From contig CAJLRE010000022.1 of the NCBI GenBank assembly GCA_905208975.1, forward strand, positions 1 to 26,476: 26,476 bases of DNA, given 5' to 3'. This DNA comes from an uncultured Collinsella sp. (GTDB lineage Bacteria; Actinomycetota; Coriobacteriia; Coriobacteriales; Coriobacteriaceae). The stretch's first letter is position 1. Every line of letters begins with the position of its first letter. A program made the translations under genes and the position numbers. Shown here piece by piece: positions 14,508-21,995 of the stretch. A model generated the notes under the pieces. That model was not told the DNA's origin. It was given only the letters and a program-made list of their open reading frames with translations, and did not search any database.

Positions 14508-14733
14508 TGACCAGGGGTTAGCTAATTTGCGACGAAGAAATCAAGCGCCTAGAGAACCTCATGCCTTCGCTCGCAGATTTGGATTTGCCCGAGGAGTAAA
14601 GCACCCCTCCCCCATGTAACCATCCTGTAAATCATAGCGGCGCACTCGGGTTTTGCTGTGATTCGGTCGCGCCTGACGCTCCACTGTGCTAAAGTATCCC
14701 GAACGTTCAAACGACTACGAGGGGAACTAGAAG

Positions 14734-15858
14734 ATGGCACGTGTGCACAACTTCTCAGCTGGCCCGGCCGCGCTGCCTACAAGCGTGCTCGCCGAGATCG
14801 CCGACGAGATGATGGACTACCGCGGTTGCGGCATGTCCGTGCTCGAGATGAGCCATCGATCTAGCATGTACCAGCAGATCATCGACGACGCCGAGGCAAC
14901 CCTGCGCCGCCTGCTGAGCATCCCCGACAACTACCGCGTCCTGTTTTTGCAGGGCGGCGCCACGCTGCAGTTTGCGGGCATCCCCATGAACCTCATGCGC
15001 CGCGGCCGCGCCGGCTACGTCGTGACCGGCAACTTTGCCAACAAGGCGTACAAGGAGGCCGCCAAGTACGGCGAGGCCGTGCTGCTCGCGAGCTCCGAAG
15101 ACACCAACTTCGACCGCATCCCCGACATGGCCGACATCAACGCGCGTATTGCCGCCGAGGCTGCGGGCGACGGGCTCGACTACGTCTACATCTGCCAGAA
15201 CAACACCATCTTTGGCACCATGTACCACGAGCTGCCCAATTGCGGCGACGTGCCGCTGGTCGCCGATGTCTCGAGCTGCTTTCTGTCGCAGCCGCTCGAC
15301 GTTGAGCGCTACGGGCTCATCTACGCCGGCGCGCAGAAAAACGCCGGCGCCGCGGGCGTGACCGTGGTCATCGTGCGCGACGACCTTATCGCCGAAGGCC
15401 CGGCCTATGCGCAGACGCCGCAGTACATGGACCTTAAGACCCAGGCCGCCAAGGGCTCCATGCTCAACACGCCCAACACCTTTGGCATCTACGTGTGCGG
15501 CAAGGTGTTCCATTGGGTGGAGCAGACCGGCGGACTTGCCGCCATGGCCGAGCGCAACTGGGCCAAGGTCAACCTGCTCTACGACCTGCTCGAGCACAGC
15601 GTGCTGTTCCATGGCACCACACAGGCCGACAGCCGCTCCATCGCGAACGTCACCTTCCGCACCGGCGACGCCGAACTCGACGCGGCCTTTGTCACAGGCG
15701 CGGCCGAGCACCAGATTCAAAACGTCAAGGGCCATCGCTTGGTGGGCGGCATGCGCGCCAGCGTTTACAACGCCGTAACCATGGAAGACGTGCAGGCACT
15801 GGCCTCGTACATGAAGGACTTCGAAGCGCAGCATAGTTTGAGTCCGCGATCTAACTAG
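14734..15858 (+). CDS. serC: Phosphoserine aminotransferase
   Basis: This PLP enzyme converts 3-phosphohydroxypyruvate and glutamate to O-phosphoserine, the second step of serine synthesis. It has 374 residues (family about 360). Key features are the start HNFSAGPAALP (5-15), MSHRS (39-43), QGGAT (73-77), VADVSS with the cofactor Asp178 (176-181) and the Schiff-base lysine K202 in YAGAQKNAG. GAGGGG precedes the ATG by 11 nt. serA follows after 71 nt on the same strand, with no terminator between, so they form an operon. The order serC then serA means the second pathway step is encoded first. The 226-nt gap before it holds no convincing gene; a TAAAGT at about 14691 may be part of its promoter. 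Confidence 0.96.
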   Translation: MARVHNFSAGPAALPTSVLAEIADEMMDYRGCGMSVLEMSHRSSMYQQIIDDAEATLRRLLSIPDNYRVLFLQGGATLQFAGIPMNLMRRGRAGYVVTGNFANKAYKEAAKYGEAVLLASSEDTNFDRIPDMADINARIAAEAAGDGLDYVYICQNNTIFGTMYHELPNCGDVPLVADVSSCFLSQPLDVERYGLIYAGAQKNAGAAGVTVVIVRDDLIAEGPAYAQTPQYMDLKTQAAKGSMLNTPNTFGIYVCGKVFHWVEQTGGLAAMAERNWAKVNLLYDLLEHSVLFHGTTQADSRSIANVTFRTGDAELDAAFVTGAAEHQIQNVKGHRLVGGMRASVYNAVTMEDVQALASYMKDFEAQHSLSPRSN

Positions 15859-15929
15859 CCCGCAACGCGCGGGCCGACCAGCCATCTCAGACCACCCTGT
15901 ATAGAGCAAAACCTGCTAAGGAGTTTTCC

Positions 15930-17093
15930 ATGCGCAAGATCAAAACCATCGACGACATCACTAAAGACGGCAAAGTCGAGTTTGGCGAGGGCTACGAGTT
16001 TGTAAGCACCGCCGAGGAGGCCGACGCCATCCTGATGCGCTCGACCGACCTGCACAGCTACGAGCTGCCCGAGGGCATCCGCGCCATCGCCCGCTGCGGC
16101 GCCGGTGTCAACAACATCCCCGTCGAGGAGTATGCCAAGAAGGGCGTCGTCGTCTTTAACTCCCCCGGTGCCAACAGCAACGCCGTCAAGGAGCTCGTCC
16201 TGGGCATGCTGGTGCTTTCGAGCCGCGGCGTCGTGCAGTCGATGAACTGGGTGCGCAACAACGCCGACGACCCCGAGATCCAGGTCGATGCCGAGAAGGC
16301 CAAGAAGGCCTTTGTGGGCCGCGAGCTCAAGGGCAAGCGCATCGGCGTCATCGGCCTGGGCAACGTAGGCTCCAAGGTCGCCAACGCCTGTGTCGACCTG
16401 GGCATGGACGTCTACGGCTACGACCCGTTCATTTCCGTCGAGCACGCATGGGTGCTGAGTCGTGAGGTGCAGCGCGTGGGCACGCTCGAGGACCTCTGCC
16501 GCGGCTGCGACTACCTCACCGTGCACGTGCCCAGCAAGGCCGATACCATCGGCATGATCAGCACCGAGCAGATCGACCTGCTGGCCCCGGACGCCGTGCT
16601 CATCAACTACGCGCGCGAGACCATCATTGACGAGGACGCCGTCGACGCCGCCCTGCGCGCGGGCAAGCTCAGCTGGTTTAGCTGCGACTTTGCCACGCCC
16701 AAGACCGTCAAGATGCCCAACACGTTTATCACCACGCATTCGGGCGCCGGCACCGGCGAGGCCGAGGCCAACTGCGCCGACATGGCCATCAGCGAGCTCA
16801 AGGATTACCTGGAAAACGGCAACATCGCGCACAGCGTCAACTACCCCGCCTGCAGCATGGGCAAGGCGCGCGCCGCAAGCCGCATTGCCTGCCTGCATGC
16901 CAACGTGCCCAACATGATCGGCCAGATCACGGCCATTCTCGCCAAGGACAACGCCAACGTGCAGCGCATGACCAACGAGTCCGCTGGCGAGAACGCCTAC
17001 ACCATGTTCGACACCGATGAGCACCTGGACGGCAGCACGATCGAGGCACTTAAGCAAATTCCGTCGATGTATCGTGTGCGCGTGATTAAATAG
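15930..17093 (+). CDS. serA: D-3-phosphoglycerate dehydrogenase with ACT domain
   Basis: This enzyme oxidises 3-phosphoglycerate with NAD to 3-phosphohydroxypyruvate, the first step of serine synthesis. The 387 residues comprise a split substrate domain, a Rossmann domain with GVIGLGNVGSKV (139-150) and a C-terminal ACT domain (about 315-387), the usual site of serine feedback inhibition. Catalytic Arg229 (NYARET) and His270 (TTHSGAGT) are present. The loop that normally reads DVFxxEP and carries the catalytic Glu is shortened here to CDFATPKTVKMPN and holds no Glu. This fits the short SerA subgroup of anaerobes rather than the E. coli type. The ATG at 15930 has AAGGAG 9 nt upstream. A strong terminator follows. 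Confidence 0.95.
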   Translation: MRKIKTIDDITKDGKVEFGEGYEFVSTAEEADAILMRSTDLHSYELPEGIRAIARCGAGVNNIPVEEYAKKGVVVFNSPGANSNAVKELVLGMLVLSSRGVVQSMNWVRNNADDPEIQVDAEKAKKAFVGRELKGKRIGVIGLGNVGSKVANACVDLGMDVYGYDPFISVEHAWVLSREVQRVGTLEDLCRGCDYLTVHVPSKADTIGMISTEQIDLLAPDAVLINYARETIIDEDAVDAALRAGKLSWFSCDFATPKTVKMPNTFITTHSGAGTGEAEANCADMAISELKDYLENGNIAHSVNYPACSMGKARAASRIACLHANVPNMIGQITAILAKDNANVQRMTNESAGENAYTMFDTDEHLDGSTIEALKQIPSMYRVRVIK

Positions 17094-17133
17094 CGCCGGC
17101 GCCAATCCTGCCAGACAGACCACGAAGCCCATT

Positions 17134-17167
17134 CGGCCCCCGTTTTCACGAAACGGGGGCCGATTTT
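17134..17167 (+). terminator. Intrinsic terminator of serC-serA
   Basis: CGGCCCCCGTTT (17134-17145) pairs perfectly with AAACGGGGGCCG (17151-17162) around TCACG, followed by ATTTTG. It begins 40 nt after the serA stop codon. Confidence 0.93.
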
Positions 17168-17239
17168 GTTGCTCCGGACGACTTTAAAATGATACCCAGA
17201 ACAAGTTTTTTCAGATAATCGATAGTGAGGCTCAAGTCG

Positions 17240-17359
17240 CTAAGCACACCCGCTTTGATAAACAGCTTTATCAGGGACTTTAGTAGGTAAAAATCGATCT
17301 CTATGTGCCGAATGTAAGTTGACTGTCCATTTTCCGAAACAACTTATTCTAGATAGCAT
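17240..17359 (-). CDS. Possible 39-residue small protein
   Basis: An ATG at 17359 opens a 39-codon frame ending in TAG. A strong GGAGGGG lies 8 nt upstream, which is the only reason to consider it. The product (MLSRISCFGKWTV and so on, ending QSGCA) has no recognisable motif, no membrane segment, and low-GC codons unlike the neighbours. It sits in an AT-rich stretch (about 17168-17440) between the serA terminator and the nuclease-like gene; apart from a GATAAA-CAGC-TTTATC stem at 17257-17272 I see nothing else there. It may be chance or a gene remnant. Confidence 0.15.
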   Translation of the reverse strand: MLSRISCFGKWTVNLHSAHRDRFLPTKVPDKAVYQSGCA

Positions 17360-17413
17360 TTTTAAGGCCCCTCCAAGGCGAAATATAAGTCTTTTTGTGA
17401 CCAAAACTCTAGT

Positions 17414-17440
17414 CCGCGCGACCGTTTTCCACCCGCGCGG
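17414..17440 (-). terminator. Hairpin directly after the nuclease-like gene
   Basis: CCGCGCG and CGCGCGG (17414-17420 and 17434-17440) pair around a 13-nt loop. The hairpin starts at the base right after the stop codon of the minus-strand gene. The following T-run is weak (AGAGTTTTGG), so termination may be partial. Confidence 0.45.
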
Positions 17441-18490
17441 CTACATTCCTGCCCAATCGATAAAAATCTCCTCACGAAGCCGCCGTTCGAGCTCCTGCTG
17501 TCGCGGCGTCTTGTCTTTCAGCGGCACATCGAGATAGGACATGATGAGCTCCATCACCACGCGGAAGGCATCGGAGTCGGCCAGCTGACCATAGGTCATC
17601 AGAATGACGGGGTATCTCATCGCTTGCAGCGCCGTCGTTCGATCGGAGTCCGAAATCTTGGATTCAATGGATCCGTGAATGGCTTTACCTTGGCATTCAA
17701 CCAGACACTCTCGGCTGCCGTCCTTATTTGCCAGCAGGATATCGGCATAGCGCCTATCAAGCCCCGAAATCAGGCGGGCGCTGTGCGTCAAGCGAATCTC
17801 GACGTTATTGGTAAGGCGCAGCCCTTCGCCGCCGCGCAACCTCGTAAGGCCAAACAGCATCGAAGCCTGGACCTCGAGCGGCGATGCCGCCACCCCCGTA
17901 ATGCATTTCGCGGCTCGTATGAACGATTTAGCGCCGCGGAGCCCCCGGACCTTATCGACGAACTCTGTAAGCTCAGAGAGCTCGATCAAGGGAGGTCGTT
18001 TCCACAAGTCCGTTGGATTCCCCGAGACATCCTTTACGTTTTCCCAGCCCGACCGTGCGTCACTCCATCGGCTCCCATATGCCTGCTCAAGTGCCGACTT
18101 TACCTGAGGCGCAATCTTGCACACGGCAAAGGTGCCGCACATCTCATACATGCACATGATTAAACGCTCGTTTGAGACCGAGGAAGCCAGGGTCAGCAGG
18201 GTAAAGAGCGGGGACGCGACATCGAGGCCAAACTCTGTCTGTCGCATGGAATCAAACGGCCTCTCCCCGTTCCAAACATGCCTGACAATGCGATCGCCCT
18301 TACGTCCGCAGCTGCCCTGCGCCAACACGTGTAACGGGGTGCCCAGGAAATGCGTGACGAGCGGATGCTCACATAGGTGCTCCCTGCGCGGATCGTCCGC
18401 AGAATCGGGCAGGTCCGGCATTATTGCCAAGACCTGTGGAGGTATCCGGTGATACCGAAAGGCAGATATGTCGCACAGCATGTCGTCCAT
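17441..18490 (-). CDS. Vsr/DUF559-like nuclease-fold protein of a coriobacterial family
   Basis: The 349-residue protein resembles a group I know from coriobacterial genomes. It has an N-terminal segment with LCDISAFRYHRIPP (5-18), a middle section (FLGTPLHVLA, then RHVWNG and CMYEMCGTFAV) similar to AbiEi-type antitoxin regions, and a C-terminal region like DUF559/Vsr endonucleases. In the last part Asp250 (RRYADILL), Glu265 and Gln267 (LVECQGK), then DSDRTTALQAMRYPVILMTYGQ are placed as in PD-(D/E)XK-type folds, although the usual Lys is Gln. Whether it cuts DNA is unknown. I chose the ATG at 18490; it lacks a clear SD, and a TTG at 18538 is possible. The frame extends much further only because it shadows the divergent peptidase gene. 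Confidence 0.7.
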   Translation of the reverse strand: MDDMLCDISAFRYHRIPPQVLAIMPDLPDSADDPRREHLCEHPLVTHFLGTPLHVLAQGSCGRKGDRIVRHVWNGERPFDSMRQTEFGLDVASPLFTLLTLASSVSNERLIMCMYEMCGTFAVCKIAPQVKSALEQAYGSRWSDARSGWENVKDVSGNPTDLWKRPPLIELSELTEFVDKVRGLRGAKSFIRAAKCITGVAASPLEVQASMLFGLTRLRGGEGLRLTNNVEIRLTHSARLISGLDRRYADILLANKDGSRECLVECQGKAIHGSIESKISDSDRTTALQAMRYPVILMTYGQLADSDAFRVVMELIMSYLDVPLKDKTPRQQELERRLREEIFIDWAGM

Positions 18491-18644
18491 GAAGGGTACG
18501 TACCCGCTGCGTCGCTTGTGAACCCGCTCGGACGGCAAACGCGCTGGCTCGGCCTGCGAACGGTAAATACTGCCACGCCCACGTCGCGGATCTCTCAGGA
18601 GGCTTACAATCGGTTTGGAAAGCAAACTGATTGTGAGGTTGCAT

Positions 18645-19865
18645 ATGGTTGATGAGGACTTTGCCTGGCGGCTTGCGCAGGAGCTTGTGCGGATCGAAAG
18701 CTCAGACCCGGGCGCGTATGAGGACGAGATCGAGCGCTTCATTAAGAGGCTCATTGAGCAGCAGCTGGCACAACTTGATAGTTCTGCGCTCGATGCCGTG
18801 CAGATTGAGGAGCTCGAAGTGCTGCCCGGGCGCCGCAACCTTAAAGTCACCGTGCCGGGCCAAAGCGACGAGCCGCGGCTGATCTATATCTGCCACATGG
18901 ATACCGTCACCTTGGGCGATGGCTGGGACGCAGACATCGAACCGCTTGGGGCGGTTGTGCGCGACGATAAACTCTATGGCCGCGGTGCCTGCGATATGAA
19001 GGGTGGCCTGGCCTGCGCCATTGCCGCACTGGTCCATACGCTCGAGCGCGTGGCGGCGGATGGCGCGCTGCCACGCCGCGGCTTTTCGCTCATCTGCTCG
19101 GTCGACGAGGAAGACTTCATGCGCGGCTCAGAGGCCGCGATCGATGCTGGCTGGGTCGGCTCGCGCGAATGGGTGCTGGACACCGAGCCCACCGACGGGC
19201 AGATCCAGGTGGCGCACAAGGGTCGCACGTGGTTCGAGATCGAGATGGCCGGCGTCACGGCTCATGCAAGCCAGCCTTGGAAGGGCGCCGACGCCGTCGC
19301 CGCCATAGCCGAGGTCGTGTGCTCGCTTCGTCGCACGTTTGCGACGCTGCCTTTACATGAGGAGCTGGGGCCATCGACCATCACGTTTGGACAGATCGAG
19401 GGTGGCTACCGTCCCTATGTCGTGCCCGACCACGCTAAGGTCTGGGTCGATATGCGCCTGACCCCGCCGACCGATACGGCCGCCGCGACGCGCATGGTAG
19501 AGCAGGCCATTGTCGCCGCCGAAGCCGCGGTCCCAGGCTGCCATGGAAGCTATACCGTGACAGGCGACCGCCCCGCCATCGAGCGCGATCCGGCCTCTCC
19601 CCTTCTAGCTGCGCTCAAGTGCACAGCAGACGATGTGACGGGCACGGACACGACCGTCGGCTTCTTTACCGGCTACACCGACACTGCCGTCATTGCCGGC
19701 AAGACAGGCAACCGCAATTGTATGAGCTACGGCCCCGGCTCGTTGGCGCTCGCGCACAAGCCCAACGAGTATGTGCCCCATGCCGATATCGTTCGCTGCC
19801 AAAACGTGCTCATCGCGCTTGCCGATAACACGCTCTGGGACGCAAGCGGCCAAGTTGGGGCATAA
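18645..19865 (+). CDS. M20 family metallopeptidase (ArgE/DapE-like)
   Basis: The 406-residue cytoplasmic enzyme has the M20 zinc-hydrolase pattern: HMD (His84, Asp86), RGACDMKGG with bridging Asp117, the catalytic pair EE (155-156) in SVDEED, Asp179/Glu181 in LDTEPT, the dimerisation domain with TAHASQPWKGADA, and a late His in ALAHKPNEYV. It would hydrolyse an amide bond in an acylated amino acid or short peptide; the exact substrate cannot be told. A TTG at 18615 would add ten residues, but GTGAGG 6 nt before the ATG at 18645 supports this start. It is divergent from the nuclease-like gene and 39 nt upstream of the DUF1015-like gene, with which it is probably co-transcribed. Confidence 0.92.
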   Translation: MVDEDFAWRLAQELVRIESSDPGAYEDEIERFIKRLIEQQLAQLDSSALDAVQIEELEVLPGRRNLKVTVPGQSDEPRLIYICHMDTVTLGDGWDADIEPLGAVVRDDKLYGRGACDMKGGLACAIAALVHTLERVAADGALPRRGFSLICSVDEEDFMRGSEAAIDAGWVGSREWVLDTEPTDGQIQVAHKGRTWFEIEMAGVTAHASQPWKGADAVAAIAEVVCSLRRTFATLPLHEELGPSTITFGQIEGGYRPYVVPDHAKVWVDMRLTPPTDTAAATRMVEQAIVAAEAAVPGCHGSYTVTGDRPAIERDPASPLLAALKCTADDVTGTDTTVGFFTGYTDTAVIAGKTGNRNCMSYGPGSLALAHKPNEYVPHADIVRCQNVLIALADNTLWDASGQVGA

Positions 19866-19904
19866 TAAGCCGCGAACAAACCGACTCGCGCGTTAGGACC
19901 GCCC

Positions 19905-20585
19905 ATGAAAGCACTTCCGTTTCCCTGCATCCGCCCAGCTCAGGACCGCGTGCTCGAGGCGCTGCCTGCGATGGGCGGTATCCTGAGCGGCAACGACGCC
20001 CTGCGCGGCGCCATTGCTGACGGCCTAATGCTCAAGGATCCAGGCGCGGCGTATTACGTGTACGAGTGTTCGGGAGAGCTGGGACGCGTGACGGGCGTTG
20101 TGGCAATTTGCCCGGTTGGTGTACTGACGGACGACAACGCGTCCTCCGCAGATGCGGCCGCAGCCGCCCGCGCAATCGCCGAGCTTAAGGTGCAGCCTCG
20201 CCCTGTAACGCTCGCCTACGAAGCCTCGCCCGTCATGGATATCATCCTCGGCGCCGCCAAAGAAGGCGCGTCGCTCTATGCCGTCACCGACCCCGCCGGC
20301 ATTACGCACCGTGTGTGGGAGGTCAAGCGCGAGGACGCCGTTGCTGCCATCCGTGCCATGCTCGATCAGGCACCCGACCCCGTGTTCGCCGGTGACTCCG
20401 CCTATGCCGCCGCACTGGCTGGGGCATCGCAGATTCTGGCCGATGAGGCCCGTGCCGCCGGAACGCACACCGGCAAAGAGCCGTTCAACTTTGCCGTAGC
20501 TGCGCTCTTCCCCGCCGCGCAGGTCAGCGGCGGCGCGCCGCAGGTTCCGACGGGTCTGCTCACTCACCAGATCTCACGGTTCTAG
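19905..20585 (+). CDS. Compact DUF1015-like protein
   Basis: The 226-residue product aligns by eye with the first two thirds of DUF1015 proteins (usually about 400 residues). The segments IADGLMLKDPGAAYYVYE (37-54), GVVAICPV, GITHRVWEVKREDAVAAIRAML and YAAALAGASQILADEARAAG followed by FNFAVAALFP occur in the expected order. The hallmark ADGHHR motif is replaced by AGDSAY, and the C-terminal part is missing. DUF1015 has no settled function but, as I recall, often neighbours serA/serC in anaerobes. It is 39 nt downstream of the M20 peptidase gene and 2.8 kb from serA. AGGA precedes the ATG by 6 nt. A strong two-way terminator follows, so this is an intact gene end rather than a truncation by the window. 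Confidence 0.65.
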   Translation: MKALPFPCIRPAQDRVLEALPAMGGILSGNDALRGAIADGLMLKDPGAAYYVYECSGELGRVTGVVAICPVGVLTDDNASSADAAAAARAIAELKVQPRPVTLAYEASPVMDIILGAAKEGASLYAVTDPAGITHRVWEVKREDAVAAIRAMLDQAPDPVFAGDSAYAAALAGASQILADEARAAGTHTGKEPFNFAVAALFPAAQVSGGAPQVPTGLLTHQISRF

Positions 20586-20628
20586 CGGACTCAAACGCGA
20601 AGCTGGAAAACCCAGCATCCAAACAAAC

Positions 20629-20671
20629 AAGGGGCGGGGATGCAATGCCCGTGCATGCATCCCCGCCCCTT
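20629..20671. terminator. Bidirectional intrinsic terminator between convergent genes
   Basis: AAGGGGCGGGGATGCA (20629-20644) pairs perfectly with TGCATCCCCGCCCCTT (20656-20671), a 16-bp stem with an 11-nt loop. T-rich sequence follows on both strands (TTTCG on plus; TTGTTTGTTT on minus). It separates the plus-strand DUF1015-like gene and the minus-strand histidine phosphatase gene. Confidence 0.93.
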
Positions 20672-20716
20672 TCGCATCAAACAATTTCGCCGGCAAACCG
20701 CGCCGCAACGCCAGCG

Positions 20717-21352
20717 CTACCCGCGCTGCGGGCCTACTGCCGCTACAAGCGGTTCAAGCCCCAGCTCGCGCGCGTAATCCTCCTGCGTAAAGACTTCGAC
20801 CAACTCAAACGTGTCGGATTCGTCGTCAAACGCAAAGTGCAGCACCGAGCAGTTGCCCGGCACGCGATCGCGCTCGTCGGCCGCCGCACCCTTCACGTGA
20901 TCCATAAACTCCTTGATAGCCGAGCCATGGCTTACCGCGAGCACACACGTATGGTCCGGACGCTGCATGAGTTCGGTCAGCGTCGCCACCATGCGCTCGC
21001 GCACCTGGATCTGGCCCTCGCCGCCAAATTGACGATAGAAATCGCGCCACGGGCGCTCGGGCATGAGCATCACGCGCTCGGCCTCAAAGTCGCCAAAGAA
21101 CCACTCACGCAGGCCGTCCAGGCGCTCGTACGCCAAGCCCGGCCACAAGTTGGCGATAGTCTGCTCGGTGCGATGAAGCGTGGAGGTGTAGGCATGATCG
21201 GGCTCAATGCCGCGCGCACGTAAAAACATGCCGGCGCGCGCCGCCTGGTCGCAACCCAACTGCGTAAGCGGCGAATCACTCCACCCCTGAATGATACGCT
21301 TAAGGTTGAATATCGTCTGTCCATGACGGACCAGATACAGATCTTTATTCAT
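20717..21352 (-). CDS. Histidine phosphatase family protein (first of two paralogues)
   Basis: The 211-residue protein has the phosphoglycerate mutase/acid phosphatase motif LVRHGQT (7-13, catalytic His10), an acidic segment LREWFFGDFEAE, and a second His in VLAVSHGSA. These are the phospho-accepting and proton-donating residues of the family. Proteins of this size are usually phosphatases rather than mutases. It shares QGWxDSPLT, LREWxFG and FGGExxxQ with the gene just upstream, so the two arose by duplication. The ATG at 21352 has AAAGGA 7 nt upstream; longer versions lack an SD. It is the second gene of the pair, 17 nt after the first. The substrate is unknown; phosphoserine is one possibility given serC-serA nearby. 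Confidence 0.9.
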   Translation of the reverse strand: MNKDLYLVRHGQTIFNLKRIIQGWSDSPLTQLGCDQAARAGMFLRARGIEPDHAYTSTLHRTEQTIANLWPGLAYERLDGLREWFFGDFEAERVMLMPERPWRDFYRQFGGEGQIQVRERMVATLTELMQRPDHTCVLAVSHGSAIKEFMDHVKGAAADERDRVPGNCSVLHFAFDDESDTFELVEVFTQEDYARELGLEPLVAAVGPQRG

Positions 21353-21369
21353 AGGGGTCCTTTCGTTCG

Positions 21370-21912
21370 TTACCAGCCCAAGAGCGAAAACGCCCCGTCG
21401 CAATAGCCAAAATGAAGCACGGCACCGTTGTCGGGCAGCTCTCCCCCGCCAGTCACATACTCAAGAAACTCCTGGCAGGCTGAGCCATGGGAAACCGCCA
21501 GCACGCAGTCGTGCTGCGGCCTGGCCATGATGCGGGACAGCGCCGCGACCATGCGCGACTGAAGCTGCACTTCCGACTCGCCGCCAAAGGCCACCGGATA
21601 ATCGCCCCAGGGCTGCGGCGGCATCTCGCGATTTGATGTGCCCTCCAGCGAGCCAAAATGCCACTCACGCAGGTCATCGACCAGCTCAATGGAACGGCCC
21701 TCGCCAACGATAAGCTCGGCCGTATGCCGCGCCCGGCCCAACGGCGAGGAATACACATGATCAAAGGCCACGCCACGCGCCGCAAACGCCGTACGCGCCG
21801 TCAGCGCCTGCTCGCGCCCACGCGCCGTAAGCGGCGAATCGTGCCAGCCCTGCAAAATGCTCTGCACATTGAGCTCAGTCTGCCCATGCCGCACCAAATA
21901 CAGATCTGCCAC
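21370..21912 (-). CDS. Histidine phosphatase family protein (second paralogue)
   Basis: This 180-residue cytoplasmic protein starts with a GTG at 21912 (VADLYLVRHGQTELN), which has GGAGG 4 nt upstream. The open frame reaches further up but crosses the hairpin repeat at 21930-21960. Catalytic His is in LVRHGQT (6-12), the acidic motif in LREWHFGSLEG, and the second His in VLAVSHGSA. Compared with its paralogue downstream it lacks the last 30 or so residues. Both genes share a strand and 17-nt spacing, so they form an operon. Family members include phosphoglycerate mutases, cobalamin-pathway phosphatases, and metal-independent phosphoserine phosphatases; the sequence alone does not decide. Confidence 0.9.
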   Translation of the reverse strand: MADLYLVRHGQTELNVQSILQGWHDSPLTARGREQALTARTAFAARGVAFDHVYSSPLGRARHTAELIVGEGRSIELVDDLREWHFGSLEGTSNREMPPQPWGDYPVAFGGESEVQLQSRMVAALSRIMARPQHDCVLAVSHGSACQEFLEYVTGGGELPDNGAVLHFGYCDGAFSLLGW

Positions 21913-21929
21913 ACACCCTCCCCTCGTAC

Positions 21930-21960
21930 CACCACAAAGGGGACAGGAGCCTTTGTGGTG
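21930..21960. repeat. 3'-end hairpin repeat, copy 5
   Basis: An 11-bp perfect stem (21930-21940 with 21950-21960) has loop GGACAGGAG, which differs from copies 1-3 at the last two bases. It lies 35 nt after the stop codon of the minus-strand nitroreductase gene and 17 nt upstream of the GTG start of the histidine phosphatase. Confidence 0.88.
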
Positions 21961-21995
21961 ATTTTGCCGCCGGATTGCACCGCAACGACGCACAA

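Noticed and set aside
14522..14599. Short frame ending LADLDLPEE just after the antiporter gene
   Set aside because: It has no start codon with an SD and only about 25 codons. Possible chance or a gene remnant; not supported as a feature.
17319..17537. Plus-strand frame of 72 codons overlapping the end of the nuclease-like gene
   Set aside because: No SD, and half of it is antisense to the real gene. Composition does not match coding sequence.
18491..18850. N-terminal extension of the nuclease-like gene by 120 codons
   Set aside because: The extra part overlaps the divergent M20 peptidase gene and is Ser/Cys-rich shadow sequence.
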